From: Letharia columbiana
Taxonomy: Eukaryota; Ascomycota; Lecanoromycetes; Lecanorales; Parmeliaceae
DNA: 64,000 nucleotides
NCBI RefSeq assembly: GCF_014066305.1
Contig: NW_023501045.1
Location: forward strand, 166,001 to 230,000
Direction of reading: 5' to 3'
Below the pieces are notes generated by a model. That model worked only from the letters and a program-made list of their open reading frames with translations, did not search any database and was not told the origin of the DNA. Position numbers and translations under genes: made by a program. Numbering within the stretch: the first letter of the stretch is position 1; each line of letters starts with the position of its first letter. This document shows positions 10,808 through 22,210 of this stretch, in pieces.

Positions 10808-11813
10808 GGCAACGGAGCACTGGCGAGAGGCTTGATCAATAGCAGGTAGAAGGGTATTGAGGAGAAAGTTGTCCGCTCTGCAATGTATAACACTGGAATA
10901 GCCCCAATGAAATGAGTTGGGAAGCAGCAACCAATAATGCACTGATCCCATGTTAGCTCTCTGACCAACCCAAGAGAACGAATTAATTTGCGTGGATGCA
11001 GCCATGCGTCGAAGCAGCCATCACAGTCCTTATCTATTCTTCGATTGTACTATACACTGAGAAGATGGATGGTATTGATGGGAGCAAGAGAGCATATCAT
11101 ATATAGCTTGACGAAAGAAGGTGATCAAGTGAAATTGCTATTGCCTCTTGGATCAGCGCTTCTCCGATCTTGTTTCTGAATATAATGATGACCGAGACAT
11201 ATGCGCACATCGAATATTCGTTATCATGGATGTTTTGCACCGTTGTTGTGGCCGATCACACCTGAGAGGGAAATCGCGCGTTCGTTCATGACAGCATTGA
11301 TGAATACCTACTTTTACCAGGTATGCTTCCCATCGGCCAAGACCATGAAGTCTCCGCTTTTCAGTTTTGGAACAGCATGCGTAAGAGAGCGACGACCATC
11401 TACATTAGGCAAGACCAAGTCTTCAGCACGACAAATGCGAGAGAGACTCCGAGACGCGTCGGAGAAGCTGAAGGAGGCTAGGATCAATGTTACCCCGTGC
11501 GCCAAGCCAAGTTGTCTTCGACAGAATTCCAGCAGTTGATTGGACGATTCGTATCTTGAGTTGCGCTCTTTCCGGGTAGGGACTCTGTCGCCATGATTGA
11601 TGGCAAGCTTGGCTTGAATGGTATATAAGCCAGACAGAAGCAGTCTCTCTACTGCACTCTTCCTACACCACAAGGCGCACAAGGCCAAACAGAACCTTCA
11701 CCTCCGAGTGCTGCCCTGCCTGTTCATTAACGGGTCCGCATCGAGGCCAATGACGCAACCACCAGAATAGACACCATCGCAAGCTTCTTTCAGCTCATCT
11801 TTTCCACGAAAAA
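10808..11813. other. Intergenic region upstream of the ankyrin gene
   Basis: Two overlapping open frames on opposite strands (about 11201-11539 + and 11314-11688 -) are present, but neither has a recognisable domain, so neither is called. The right part carries the probable promoter of the ankyrin-repeat gene. Confidence 0.4.
11623..11629 (+). promoter_or_regulatory. Candidate TATA box of the ankyrin-repeat gene
   Basis: TATATAA lies about 185 bp upstream of the ATG at 11814, followed by a pyrimidine-rich leader (ctctctactgcactcttcct). The position suits a core promoter with a leader of about 150 nt; this is inferred. Confidence 0.35.
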
Positions 11814-12845
11814 ATGGTCTTGATCCCTCCTCCGCCCCCGTATACGCGCTACGACACGAATCCAAGGACATCGGGCTCAGTCTCTAGCCCCACGGTATCC
11901 GAAATTACTCATCATCCTGGTTGGGCCACTGGCGCAGATGCTGTAAGAGATGGACCAGGGCAGGCACCGAGGTCAGTCTATGAGGAAAGGACAAGCGGAG
12001 AGAAAGGGAACAAGACCAAAAAAGCCGAGGCCAGTGGCAAGGGGGGTGCGCACCTCGGCGAAGCGCTATACGAGGCGGTCTCGAAAGGAAATGCGAAGCT
12101 CATTGGCTTGCTCCTTGACCACGGCGCGAACGCCAACGCACGCCCTCCCTGCGCAAAGCCGGCGTTGACCATCGCAGTGGAAAAAAAGAATTTCGAGGTC
12201 TTGAAGATGCTATTGGAGCAAGGGGAGCCAGATTTGGAAGCAAGACCTCCTGCAGGAGAGACGGCACTGTACACAGCAGTCTCTAAAGGGTACACGGACA
12301 TGGTTGAGTTGTTGCTTGAACACGGAGCCAACGTTAATGCAAAGCCGGACGGAGGCAAACCAGCGCTGCTCGTGGCATACTCAAAAGGACGCAAGCAGAT
12401 CTTGGAAACTCTGTTGCATGCTCCAGAGCTCAATGTTGACGCAACACCGCCTGGGGGAGTCGCGACGCTATGGCACGCAGCGGAACAGGGTGATGTGAAG
12501 GTGGTACACATGCTTCTGAGCAACGGGGCCAAGGTTGACGTCAAACCTCCCGGTGGCTCGGCGGCCATGTACCGCGCTGCTGTTCGGCAAGACTTGGCGA
12601 CTGCAGGCCTACTTCTCCAGCATGGCGCTGATGTCAATGCAACACCGCCCGGTGGAACGACTGCGTTGTGGCATGCAGCCTCCAAGGGTGACGAGTTGAT
12701 GGTGCGGCTGCTGTTGGCGCACAATGCTGATCTCAATGCGAAGCCACCTGGAGGGAAGACCGTATTGACTCAGGCAATCAAGAAAGGTAATAGTGAGGTG
12801 GCGCGAATACTACTTGAACACGGGGATTGTAGGAATCTTGGATAA
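11814..12845 (+). CDS. Ankyrin-repeat protein
   Basis: A single-exon 343-residue protein. Residues 1-80 are Pro/Ser/Lys-rich and probably disordered. From about residue 82 to the end lie seven to eight ankyrin repeats of about 33 residues, each with the A-L-x-x-A-V/A-x-K-G, L-L-L-x-H-G-A-x-V-N-A pattern. The repeat junctions share an unusual A-x-P-P-G-G-x-T/A-A-L turn, repeated almost identically in five of the units. Ankyrin arrays are protein-interaction scaffolds; no catalytic domain is fused here, so the partner cannot be deduced. The last repeat ends L-L-E-H-G-D-C-R-N-L-G and is slightly truncated. The start is supported by A-rich context (aaaaaatgg) and by the TATA box upstream. Confidence 0.88.
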   Translation: MVLIPPPPPYTRYDTNPRTSGSVSSPTVSEITHHPGWATGADAVRDGPGQAPRSVYEERTSGEKGNKTKKAEASGKGGAHLGEALYEAVSKGNAKLIGLLLDHGANANARPPCAKPALTIAVEKKNFEVLKMLLEQGEPDLEARPPAGETALYTAVSKGYTDMVELLLEHGANVNAKPDGGKPALLVAYSKGRKQILETLLHAPELNVDATPPGGVATLWHAAEQGDVKVVHMLLSNGAKVDVKPPGGSAAMYRAAVRQDLATAGLLLQHGADVNATPPGGTTALWHAASKGDELMVRLLLAHNADLNAKPPGGKTVLTQAIKKGNSEVARILLEHGDCRNLG

Positions 12846-13226
12846 ACAGTTATGGATGTTCCGGAATCTATAATGCGCTGTGCTAAGATGCTACCTGGCA
12901 ATACTATTCTCTAGCTTGATCTCAGGATCTCAGGGAACTCATTTTTGCATGTAGCAAAGCTGTTCAATTCTTACAGGTCCGATGTGAGTGACTGGTGAGT
13001 GAGTGACTGGTGATTGGAGTTGTTTCAGTACGCACCTCGCGTCTGCTCGCGAGAGCGAGTCCACAAGTAACCGCTGCCAGTTGGCCAGCTTACACTAAGT
13101 TCTCTCGACACCGTTCTACTTCTCACTTTGATGCTTCTGCTCGGCTTGAGCCAACCGCGCAGTCCTCATTCATCTCATCTTGCTTTCAGTCTTTATCACC
13201 AACCACCAAACAACAAAACACCCGGC

Positions 13227-13350
13227 CTAAAAAAATTAAATAATATATAAAATATTTAAAATTAATAAATGAAAAATGTAAAAAATAAATAATAGGAAAA
13301 AATAAAAGGAAATTTAAAAAAAAATTTAAAATAAAATTAAAAGAAAAGAG
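13227..13350. repeat. AT-only low-complexity tract
   Basis: About 120 bp composed almost entirely of A and T (runs such as aaatttaaaaaaaaatttaaa) interrupts otherwise normal DNA. It resembles the homopolymer-rich blocks further right and could be a true AT tract, a small RIP remnant or a consensus error. Confidence 0.6.
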
Positions 13351-13765
13351 ATATAGAAACGTTGAATCTAACACCGACAATGAGCAAAGACAAAGCAAGT
13401 GATGAGGACTTGTTACTCGAGGAGCCACACGGGACAAGTGACGCTGAAAACGCTGACCAAGCTGAAACTTCGAGAACCAGAAGTCTCGTGCTGATGTTGT
13501 GAAAGCTCGCATGATGCGATACCTAGAGATAGAGACACCGGACACCAGTGGCGGAGTACATATGATATTGCCAAGATGGTAACACAATCGAAGGGTAATA
13601 GCAATGACGCTTTGAAGGTGGGAAGGCTGCTTGAAGCCATTGAGTTGTGAGGATAGCTCCGTCCGCCTGCGAGAGTCATGAGACTGACTTGTAATCAGTT
13701 ACGGGGCTGCAGTCCAGGTTGCGACAAAATTAGAAGAAGCCCAAGTCATCAAATTGAATCGATCG

Positions 13766-15071
13766 ATGGCCAAACTGAGGACTGGATGTTTTGACAAAGC
13801 AACACTTGGAGGACCGGTGACAACCAAGATGACAGAAGCTCGCGGTCATGGTCTGTTCGCCAACCGAGACGTTGCTGCCCGTGACCCTCCACTATGCGAA
13901 AAGGCGTTTTGATACTCCTTGTTTGACAACAAATCCACGACAAGTCTTAGGAGTAAAAGCACGCTCAATGGAATTAAAGCAGATCTCGTTATAGACCCGG
14001 TACATCAGCTCTTTCGAAACCCTCCTTCTTATCTGGCTGTAATGTCTCTCCATCACGGTACTTACGACCCGCCCAAAGAAGAGGCAGTGAATGGAATGCC
14101 AATGATCGATACATATGCTAACTAGGTTCTTATATCCCTTGAATCGACTGTTCGGTGCTTAGATGCGGTGTAGGTTCCTCATCGATCGTACTCTCTCTCT
14201 CCCTCTCTCATCGCCTGTGAGAGTTCTCGAGCATCCCTCCTGACAAATTTCGGCGGAGGAGGAGTTTCGAAAGCAGAGAGAGGGAAGCCCGACCCTTCAT
14301 ACGGCCTCTACATTAAGACATCTTACATTACTCGTAGTTGCTTCAGCAACGTACGCCGCAGCTTCATTGGAGACTTGTTTATTGTGCGTGCCACGCGCAA
14401 CATTGCAGCTGGGCAGGAGATATTGTTATGGAACGCCTGGCCGAAAGCCGATCCCAGCTACGAATTGACACAGGAGAGGTTTCCAAACTGGGGCTTCCGC
14501 TGCGGCTGCGACACCTGCACACACGACCGGGAAACTTCGAACAAGAGAAAGAAGAAGCGTGCTGCTTTGTTGAAAAAGATCAATGTTGCCGGAAAGCATG
14601 TTGTGGGCGAAGCCGATCTTGCAAACATTGACAGGTTGCTCGCCGCCATCGAGGAAACATACACCGTCCTAGCCGCAGTAGTGTCGCGTCTGCCTCTCCG
14701 GAATCTTTACCTTGCCCTGACACGTATTCACGCCTCTATCGGGAGCCGGTCAGAAGCATCACGACGGCATGAAGGGTCATGGCCGCTTTGGGATCCGTAA
14801 TCAAGCGAGATACATCTTCGATTGCTTCTTCCTTTAAAGTAGAGTCGTTGGGACTGGTGTCTGATCCTCTAATCGAAACATGGGTGCACCTGTGGACGGC
14901 TTCCGAGTGTCTCGTGCCCCGTCAGCTGGGGTTATGGGCCAAGATATGCTAGGACTACATATGGGATATGCATTTGGGGAGGATGAGGGCTTTGAGGAGA
15001 ATGTGGCGAGGGTGGCCAGGAAAGTGATACATGGAGGTGGCGATCTGGATATGACATCTATGACTCTTTGA
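13766..15071 (+). pseudogene. Decayed SET-domain protein gene
   Basis: The remains of a fungal SET-domain (lysine methyltransferase-like) protein. The frame from ATG 13766 reads T-E-A-R-G-H-G-L-F-A-N-R-D-V-A-A, the typical SET start, and the same frame runs to 14800. It is interrupted by TGA at 13910-13912, TAG at 14123-14125 and TAG at 14171-14173. Downstream come S-Y-I-T-R-S-C-F-S-N (the SET N-H-S-C-x-x-N motif with N-H changed to T-R), F-I-V-R-A-T-R-N-I-A-A-G-Q-E-I, and the post-SET W-G-F-R-C-G-C-D-T-C. After 14740 the conserved C-terminal region continues in a second frame (E-T-W-V-H-L-W-T-A) and then a third (Y-A-F-G-E-D-E-G-F-E-E-N) to 15071. Three stops, two frameshifts and loss of the N-H-S-C asparagine and histidine argue for a pseudogene; an intron could explain only the 14123-14300 part. 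Confidence 0.65.
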
Positions 15072-15300
15072 CATCTGACCATCAGACGAGCCAAAGATGT
15101 GACCTTTGGATACAGAGGCCTTTGACAAGCCAATCCATCGGATTCCTCCGGCGAGTGGTAAATTCGGAGCCAGCACAAGCCGTGCAGGGAAGGTTTGCCG
15201 ATGACGCTAAGACGATAAGTCGCGAAACACAAAATGTTCACACTTCATCATTGTCTTAAGCTCCTCCCATCACTGTATGATACGGTACAAGTCATTCATC

Positions 15301-16863
15301 ATGAGCCTTCCCAACGAGCTTATACTAGGAACTCTACAGTACATAAACAAAGCAGACCTCAAAAGCGTACGACTGGTCTCCAAGCTCTGGTCCGGCTGCG
15401 CTTCCGAGTATCTATTTGCCAAGCTCTTCATCTCCCCTCACAAGCTCAATCTTCAGATTTTCGCCGCTGTCGCGCGAGATCCTACGTTGAGTAAATTTGT
15501 GAAGGAACTCGAGTATAATGCCGTCAGTTTCTCGCCGGACATAACGATATCGCAATACTTCGAGATACTATGGCACCAAAACTCCATGATCGCCTTTGAC
15601 ACAGAACGGGTTTCCGAAGTCCCTGACCCCCATATCCGTCAATTCATCACCATGATCAGAGATCGTCGAGAATACTGGCTTGACTGGCAAGGAAGAATGG
15701 CACCTGTCCAGACGCAATGGTGTGATTTTTCCTTTGTCCAAGAGGGTTATCAGAAGTGGATCAACCAAGCACTTTTTGAGAAGAACTGCCTTAAAGAAGA
15801 CACCCTTTTCAAACTACTCGTCACCGGCCTGAAAAGGTTTGGCCGGCTTAGGACTGTGAAGCTGAGCGATAGATGGCATTCCGGAGACAAGCCCGGCCGC
15901 CAAGGCTCTCCACTGGCTCGATCATGGCTTCCCTTCCATGCGCATCCAGGAGACTTCATATCTGATTCTGATGAGCCCCTCAAAGAATCCAGCACATCCG
16001 ACGCCTTCTGGACTCTCGCCCATGCCCTCTCGGGAGTCAAAAACACTAGGATTCGGAATCTCTCAATCAAGGGCCCCCTCCCTACTGCTGCCTTTCTCAC
16101 CGAACCAGGCGAGCAACAAACTCATGTGGATCACGGGGTTGGCGCATTCTGTAGACTCGAATATCTGAGGCTATCCCTTGCTGGATATTCCCGCGAGCCC
16201 ATGGTCAAACTCTATGAAACTCTGCATGGATTACATCGTATGCTCGAATCCATGACGGCCTTGAGGCGATTCGACCTGGCCCTCCCTGTTGACTGTGTCG
16301 ATGAACCAGTTTGGTTCTTCACATACCCAATGATCTTTCCCGAAAATGGCCACTGGCCTCAGTTAACCACATTCACGGTGGGAAATCTGGCGATCAGCAC
16401 CAAAGATCTAGTAACACTGCTCATCACGAAGATGCCAAGCCTACGGCACCTCGCCTTCGGCAACATCAATCTCCTTGACGGACAATGGGAAGGTATTGTC
16501 GAGTACCTACGGGTCGCGAATTGTCTTTCATCCTTCCATATAGTTCCAGAGTCTCTGCTGGTTCATGGCGGAGACCAGATTTACCTCTCCCAACGTCACG
16601 GGCACCGCGATGACCACGACCACCGGAGCGGAGATTTTCTTAAAATTCTCCACTCCATTGGGGACTACGTGGTCAACTGGTGGAATAACCCTACACTGAG
16701 ACATCCGAGTCTGAAATTAGGTCAACCAGCCCAACAGTCTCTCGACTACCTGAAGGACGTCTATTGCCTGTCCGACATGAATTTGACGCATGACATGTTA
16801 GACGGGCTAGCTGAGCACATGGTGGAAGACGCCACGCGATATCGCGAACGGGACGAGTCCTAG
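15301..16863 (+). CDS. F-box protein
   Basis: Residues 1-50 form an F-box: M-S-L-P-N-E-L-I-L-G-T-L-Q-Y-I, then L-K-S-V-R-L-V-S-K-L-W. F-box proteins bind Skp1 and present substrates to SCF ubiquitin ligases in cytosol or nucleus. I chose ATG 15301 rather than 15277 because the F-box normally begins at the S-L-P-N-E segment; this gives 520 residues. The remainder has scattered Leu-rich strands (L-E-Y-L-R-L-S-L, L-R-H-L-A-F-G-N-I), as in fungal F-box proteins with degenerate LRR-like substrate domains, and a His/Asp-rich stretch (H-G-H-R-D-D-H-D-H-R) near residue 435. Single exon, no breaks. Confidence 0.85.
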   Translation: MSLPNELILGTLQYINKADLKSVRLVSKLWSGCASEYLFAKLFISPHKLNLQIFAAVARDPTLSKFVKELEYNAVSFSPDITISQYFEILWHQNSMIAFDTERVSEVPDPHIRQFITMIRDRREYWLDWQGRMAPVQTQWCDFSFVQEGYQKWINQALFEKNCLKEDTLFKLLVTGLKRFGRLRTVKLSDRWHSGDKPGRQGSPLARSWLPFHAHPGDFISDSDEPLKESSTSDAFWTLAHALSGVKNTRIRNLSIKGPLPTAAFLTEPGEQQTHVDHGVGAFCRLEYLRLSLAGYSREPMVKLYETLHGLHRMLESMTALRRFDLALPVDCVDEPVWFFTYPMIFPENGHWPQLTTFTVGNLAISTKDLVTLLITKMPSLRHLAFGNINLLDGQWEGIVEYLRVANCLSSFHIVPESLLVHGGDQIYLSQRHGHRDDHDHRSGDFLKILHSIGDYVVNWWNNPTLRHPSLKLGQPAQQSLDYLKDVYCLSDMNLTHDMLDGLAEHMVEDATRYRERDES

Positions 16864-18957
16864 GCTCGAAATTACCGACTAAAAGACTTGCCGGTAGGTC
16901 TCCAAGAGTGATCTATCCCGAATGACTTCCGACACTGACGTAGAAAGAAGTCCCATACAGTTCTATGGCGATAGAGACTTCTTTGCGGCAGTCAATACAC
17001 TCTAACCTTCCCTTTCTTCAGACTCCCTTGCAATTGTCTGTGCCTTAGTGGAGGGATTGCCTAGACCAATGTGACTCCGCCCAGCATTGCTCAAAACGTC
17101 CGTGATGCTCTGAAGGAGAGTGGCAAAGGAATCGCAAGCCTGGTGATTGCGAAGACATGGGATAGATGGGTAGCAAAATGGGGCTTTTGTCAGCGGAGCA
17201 ATCTTACTTCATTAACGCGGTGTGATCGCTTACGAGCAACGTTCAATTAGCCTGTCCCATCCAATTGAAGTTTAGATTGGGAATTTTTTCAAGACCTCCA
17301 CTCCACATCAAGTGTTCAAATATCGTACAAGTAGCCGCCATGTCTAAACGCCCGAGGCCACCCCCTCTGCCTTGCGAATTGCTTGTGCCTGGGATGACGT
17401 TCGCTTTGGATCAGTCTCGTAAAAGCTTAAGATGATACTTGCCTGCTCTACTGGGTAGATAACGACCGTCCGCCTATGCCATGTGCTCGTACTTACCGAA
17501 TAGACCAGCATAAATGCCCCAGAACGTTCCCATCCACTCGTGTCATCAGGCAAACAGGGACCACATCCCACAACCTCGCTACCCCTAGGTAAGAATCCCA
17601 TATACATTCCATCCTCAACACTTCCATGTCAACCGTGAACAAACCGTGTCTATCCCAGCGCTGAGCATGCCTGCACACTACACACGTATCTGCCGAGGCG
17701 TTAAGCTTCCGAAGGAAAGCCCCGCCGGGCGCCGCGAAGACAGTCGACGTAAGCTTCGTCGTCTTCGCCAAACGCTGCCTGGATGGCTTTCATTTGCTTC
17801 GAGGGTAGGACTCGTCGGCGCCCCCCGAGGACTGTGGGATTAGTGTTAGGACACTCACGGTGTAGATGTTTCGCTTCGATCTCAACTGCAAGGGGCTGCG
17901 TGCGATCAATTTGAGCTGCTGTAGGGGTTGATATGGCTGTAAGGAAAACTGAGTCCAGGCTGAGGTAATGAGAGATAAAAATTTCAGGTTGTTTGATGGA
18001 GTTACGGCAGGAATGATGTGTTGAAAAAGATGTAATCAAAGGAATTGGAAGATGATTATGGAATCAATGTGAGTAGGGAGCATGAGATGGAAGAATCGGT
18101 AAGGATCACTGCCTACCATAATCAAAGAGAGCCACGAGTTCTACCAGTCCCAAAGTCTTTCTCACGCTCAACGCCTTATCTCGCAAACCTCCTGCTTTCT
18201 ATCTGCTTGACTTGATCCACTCTTTCCCATTAAGCGACTTTGCATCGACATTGGCAATACACATCCGCAGCGATCAAACGATGGAACTCGTCGCCTTCAG
18301 ACGCAGCATGGCACAAGGAACTTTAGTAGTCCTCTCAAGCGAACGTGCGGGAAAGTAATAATCTTGCTGAACCAACACGCCAGCAGTCATCAAATCTCCC
18401 GGAACGAGTTGGGGCGCCAATAGCAAGCAGGTTCGATTACTGCGTACAAGAGAACAACTGTCTAACATTTCATTGCCTCAATTTTGAACTTGATGCAAGG
18501 TTATTTGAAACGACGTCGTCAAAACCAAATTTTTATTTGCTTTTATGTGGTATGCTTGTTTCCCACCATCCGAAGACTAACGTCCCTAGGTCGTACCTCT
18601 TTTTGAACCCTAGGAAGCCACTAAAAGCTATCGCGTGCGGCGCATGAATACGGAGCGAGAATCGGGACTCTAATAACGTTTTTGCGGGCGAAACTATCTA
18701 TTTACGCCCCAATCGCTAAGCCGGTCTCGGAAGATATCGCGAGACGAGACTTTCCACGAGCGAGGCGCAGCGCCCAATTCGTAAACCGTCGCACAGACAA
18801 CCGTGGTTGCACACCAAATGAGACGTTATATTCTGCACAGCCATTCGCAATACGAGCATCATTTCTTTTCAGCCCCTATCGTCGTTCGTCCCAATGAGTA
18901 CATAACTCGCCCGTATGCCCCAACTCAAACGATCTCGTCACACATAGCACACTCACA
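16864..18957. other. Intergenic, no supported gene
   Basis: About 2.1 kb without a recognisable domain. Overlapping minus-strand frames at 17344-18039 have splice-like motifs (for example GTGAGT and CTAAC within 30 bp) but no coherent protein, so I do not call a gene there. Confidence 0.4.
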
Positions 18958-18989
18958 TTGCCTTCCTCAACCCTCCTCTTGACAAATCC

Positions 18990-19026
18990 CCTCACTCACT
19001 CACTCACTCACTCACTCATTCACTCA
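18990..19026 (+). repeat. (CTCA)n microsatellite in a 5' leader
   Basis: About seven direct copies of CTCA lie 15-50 bp upstream of the ATG at 19042. Pyrimidine-rich leaders are usual in fungal genes; the tetranucleotide repeat is likely to vary in length. Confidence 0.7.
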
Positions 19027-19041
19027 TTTTACCTCCTCACA

Positions 19042-19462
19042 ATGCTCGCCTACTCCGCCTACAAAGGCTACAAAAACCACAAAGACAAGAAATCCTCCGA
19101 GCGGCTCGCCGCCGCGGCCGCGGACGAGTCCCAGGGAGTCAGCCCTCCCCCTCAGCAGCAGCAGTACCTTGCACCGCCCCAAGAACAACAACAACAACAA
19201 CAACAACATCATCATCAACAACAACACTATGCGCCCTCTCAGCAGCAGCAGCAGCAGCAGCAGTATAGCGCTCCAATCTATGCGCCTCGTGCTCCGTCAC
19301 CGAGTGAAGGGAAGCTTTCGTACGTATACCCTACTTATTACAGTCAAGAGTGTCCGCTGACGGTGTATCCATAGCAATGCGCAGCCGAGTCTGGAAGCCC
19401 GATGGCAGAACCTGGAGGCAAGGGTGAGCGCGTTGGAGGCTCGGGAGGCGGCGCGGTCGTGA
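19042..19462 (+). CDS. Small poly-Gln/His protein, one intron
   Basis: Exons 19042-19319 and 19375-19462 are joined across a 55-nt intron (donor GTACGT, branch-like GCTGAC, acceptor CATAG). The product is 121 residues. It begins M-L-A-Y-S-A-Y-K-G-Y-K-N-H-K-D-K-K, continues with an Ala-rich stretch and two Gln/His tracts encoded by CAA/CAG/CAT runs (residues about 38-75), and ends with a short helix W-Q-N-L-E-A-R-V-S-A-L-E-A-R-E, a likely coiled coil. Splicing is supported because it replaces a frame that stops inside the intron with a heptad-like helix ending at TGA 19460-19462. The family is unknown; low-complexity fungal proteins of this kind are often interaction or wall-associated proteins. 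Confidence 0.65.
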
Positions 19463-20021
19463 TAGGGGTTGAGCCAGGAAGAAAGGGGGGGTGGTTGCGT
19501 ACATAGAATGCGGAGTTTGTATGTCGTTCGATTGGTCTAGTTTGAGAATAGCGTCGACTCAGCTGTGACGCCCTACCACGGAGTATCGTTGTCTTACTGT
19601 CATTGCAAGTCCCGCTGTGCTTTTTTGGGGTGGGACGCTAGAGAAAATTGATCAGAATGCCCAAAATGTCCTTTGAACGAATGTGCCTTTTTAAACCATC
19701 CACAGCTGACCTTTTAGCCTAAGTCAGGCACATCGGGAAATTTTTATTTCGCTCCTTTGCAAGCATGGTGTTTTGAGAGGCCGAAATGAATACATTCGAG
19801 GAAGAAAATGAACAAACACCCTCCCCCCCCCAAACATCAACGAAATTTGTGATTTTACATGTTTTAGGGGAAGCTTCCTGGGTTGTTAACCAAAAGGGCG
19901 CTCAATATGATTGAACGAATTGAGAATTTGGCGAATGATTTCGGTGATTTGACTCTATGAATGCGGATTACCGATCAGTATTCCGGAGTTCCGTGGTGGT
20001 TGCACGGAAATGTCCGCGCAA
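19463..20021. other. Intergenic
   Basis: No gene is seen between the poly-Q protein and the decayed F-box gene. Short homopolymer runs (ccctccccccccc near 19820) are present. Confidence 0.4.
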
Positions 20022-21427
20022 TCATTCTCCCTTATCAATATAAAGAGGGAGACATTCTCTGCTTCCCTCACTTTCCACAAAGACAAAGTCCAAAGAGATG
20101 TTGACTGTCGCACACATGTCCTTTGACGTGGCCTGTTCACTGTAAGACAGTTCCGTCTCAAAGAGCTGAATGCCGCGAAGGTTAGGGAGAACTTCTCGGG
20201 ACTCTACGAGGCTGGTAAGATGCAGGCGAAGGGCGTTATTGTTGCGATGTTCCCCATGGAGCTTGACCTCTTGTATGGATGGTGGCAAAGAAGTTTGAAA
20301 GTTTTGTACTAGACTGTAGGAGTCTCCGAAAAGGATCATGGTGTCAGTGTCGAGGTGTTCTAAAACGCAAAATGTACATAGACTGCCCATGTACTTCTTC
20401 GTTGTAGACCGTGCTCAGATCTGGAGTGCTCGGAGCTAGTCCTGGGCGCAAGCCAATAGATTGGTGACAATCGAGAAAGGGTCAAAGTCATGCTCCAAAT
20501 GAGGAGAACTCGCAGGCCAATACGTTAAAGACAGGAGCAATCCAAAGCTTTGTAGGAGAAGCATCAGGCGCTGTGGCGGGACATCCCCATAAAATACGTT
20601 CAGATCCGTGACATTTGAGCCTTTCGTTGGCACGATGTCCTCAAGTATCTCACTCGCGCCACCAACCCACGCGGCGTTAACGGTCTTGACTGATGAGAGC
20701 GTGGCCAATAGTTCCATAGTCTTAGGGTCAATAAAAAGGTTGCTGTCAGAAGTACCGATGGTTACGTTGATCAGGCTGGCCAACGGGACCCTGTCAGGGT
20801 ATCTCGCATCTGAGATGCGGCGAATTATCCTCTCAACTCGCGGAGTGAGGTGTGAATCCTGAACATCGATAGACGTGAGATTGGGAAAGAGCGTAAGAGC
20901 AAGCGCAATCAAAACATCTTCCTCTCCCGCTTTGAGGCTTGTAATCCATGAGTCTTTCTCATCATTGGGTATGTACTCGGAACCTCGCACAGCAATTTCG
21001 AATGCGCCACATCCGAGGCTGTATATCCAACGCGCTCCAGCTCACCATCATCGAAATCGTCGTCGCCCCTGGCCCACCCAGCGCAGCCACCATCAATGGT
21101 ATGATGCTGAACGTAGAGCATATTTCAAGGCTCGACCAAGATACTCTTGATAAGTTTCGCCGTAGAGCCGGGCTGCTTGGTATTCAAGGAGGTTGAGAAC
21201 CTCCGCTTGAGGCGTTGATAAGATATTCGATGTATTGCCGTCACAGCGTACAGGTGCTTGTTCACGCAGTAGTAGCTTCCGAGATCAGGCGGTGGCAGGT
21301 ATTGGAGGACCTCGAGATATATTTCGTTCGATAATTGGTGAAACAAGGCATCTTGCCTCTGGGGAAGGTTGTATGGATGAAAAGGGCCGGGTACTAGTAC
21401 TGGGCAAACGCGGTCAGCGGACGTCAT
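20022..21427 (-). pseudogene. Decayed F-box/LRR-like gene
   Basis: Reading leftward from 21427, the first 100 codons carry an F-box (L-F-H-Q-L-S-N-E-I-Y-L-E-V-L-Q-Y-L-P, then D-L-G-S-Y-Y-C-V-N-K). The frame then meets TGA at 21125-21127, continues in the same frame for about 70 codons, shifts frame near 21000, and carries on as an LRR-like substrate region (A-L-T-L-F-P-N-L-T-S-I-D-V). It is then stopped again at 20436-20438 and about 20412-20414 before a last in-frame stretch to 20022. Two of the breaks keep the same frame, so they are plain nonsense changes. Introns could not remove all of them. The intact ancestor would have been a 450-470-residue F-box protein like its neighbour at 15301, though the two are not obviously the same family. 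Confidence 0.6.
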
Positions 21428-21838
21428 GCTATTGTGCCAGAGGTTTCAGGCAGATACAGAGCAAGAATGCTCCATCTGGACTTAATATTGGCCCACTGGC
21501 TGCTGTCAAAGTAGCTTGCAATGGTGCTGCTAGATGTTCAATCAGAAGAGTGTGGAGAGTGAAAATCAAGAGTGACTGAGTCTGGTGGATCTGCGCGACC
21601 TGCACAAGCGCATCAGTCGCCCTCCGTAATTCTGGCTTAGTCTTAACTTTTCGGATGAATTCACCGGCAATGGTATGCTGTATACCTTATGGTTGAGATT
21701 GCGCGGCAGAATAACCACCAACCATATGAATACTGTGTGTGGGAGCTTGTAAAGACATCGATAACCCTCAGTTCCACACGCAATAACTACAATTCCTAGT
21801 GGCGCTTGTTCAAACCTCCCGAGCAAACTTCAAATGTA
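21428..21838. other. Intergenic
   Basis: No gene recognised. Normal composition up to about 21840, where the transposon nest begins. Confidence 0.4.
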
Positions 21839-21854
21839 CGGAGGTTTTAGCAGT

Positions 21855-22115
21855 TTTTTTAAAAGAAATGATTTAAAACGGGAAAAACCCCACCCTTCTT
21901 CCAAAAAACCAAAAAAAAAAAAAAAACACCTTCCAAAAAAAAATCTTAAAAAAAAAAAAAAATTTTTTTTTATATTTTTTTTTTTTTTTTTTTTTCAAAA
22001 TATATAAAAAAAAAAATCTTTTAAAAGGGGGGGCCCTTTTTAAAAATATTTTTATAATTTAATAAAATAGTATTGTGGTGTGCACTAAAAAAAAAAAAAT
22101 AAAAAAAAACCCACC

Positions 22116-22160
<45 letters not shown>

Positions 22161-22165
22161 AAATA

Positions 22166-22210
<45 letters not shown>

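Noticed and set aside
11314..11688. 124-codon minus-strand frame upstream of the ankyrin gene
   Set aside because: Protein-like in places but overlaps a plus-strand frame and the likely promoter; no domain recognised.
11978..12736. 252-codon minus-strand open frame
   Set aside because: It is the antisense of the ankyrin-repeat gene; its regular Ser/Ala/Pro-rich pattern mirrors the repeat.
17344..18039. Possible minus-strand multi-exon gene
   Set aside because: Splice-like motifs exist, but intron lengths would be under 30 nt and no coherent protein results.
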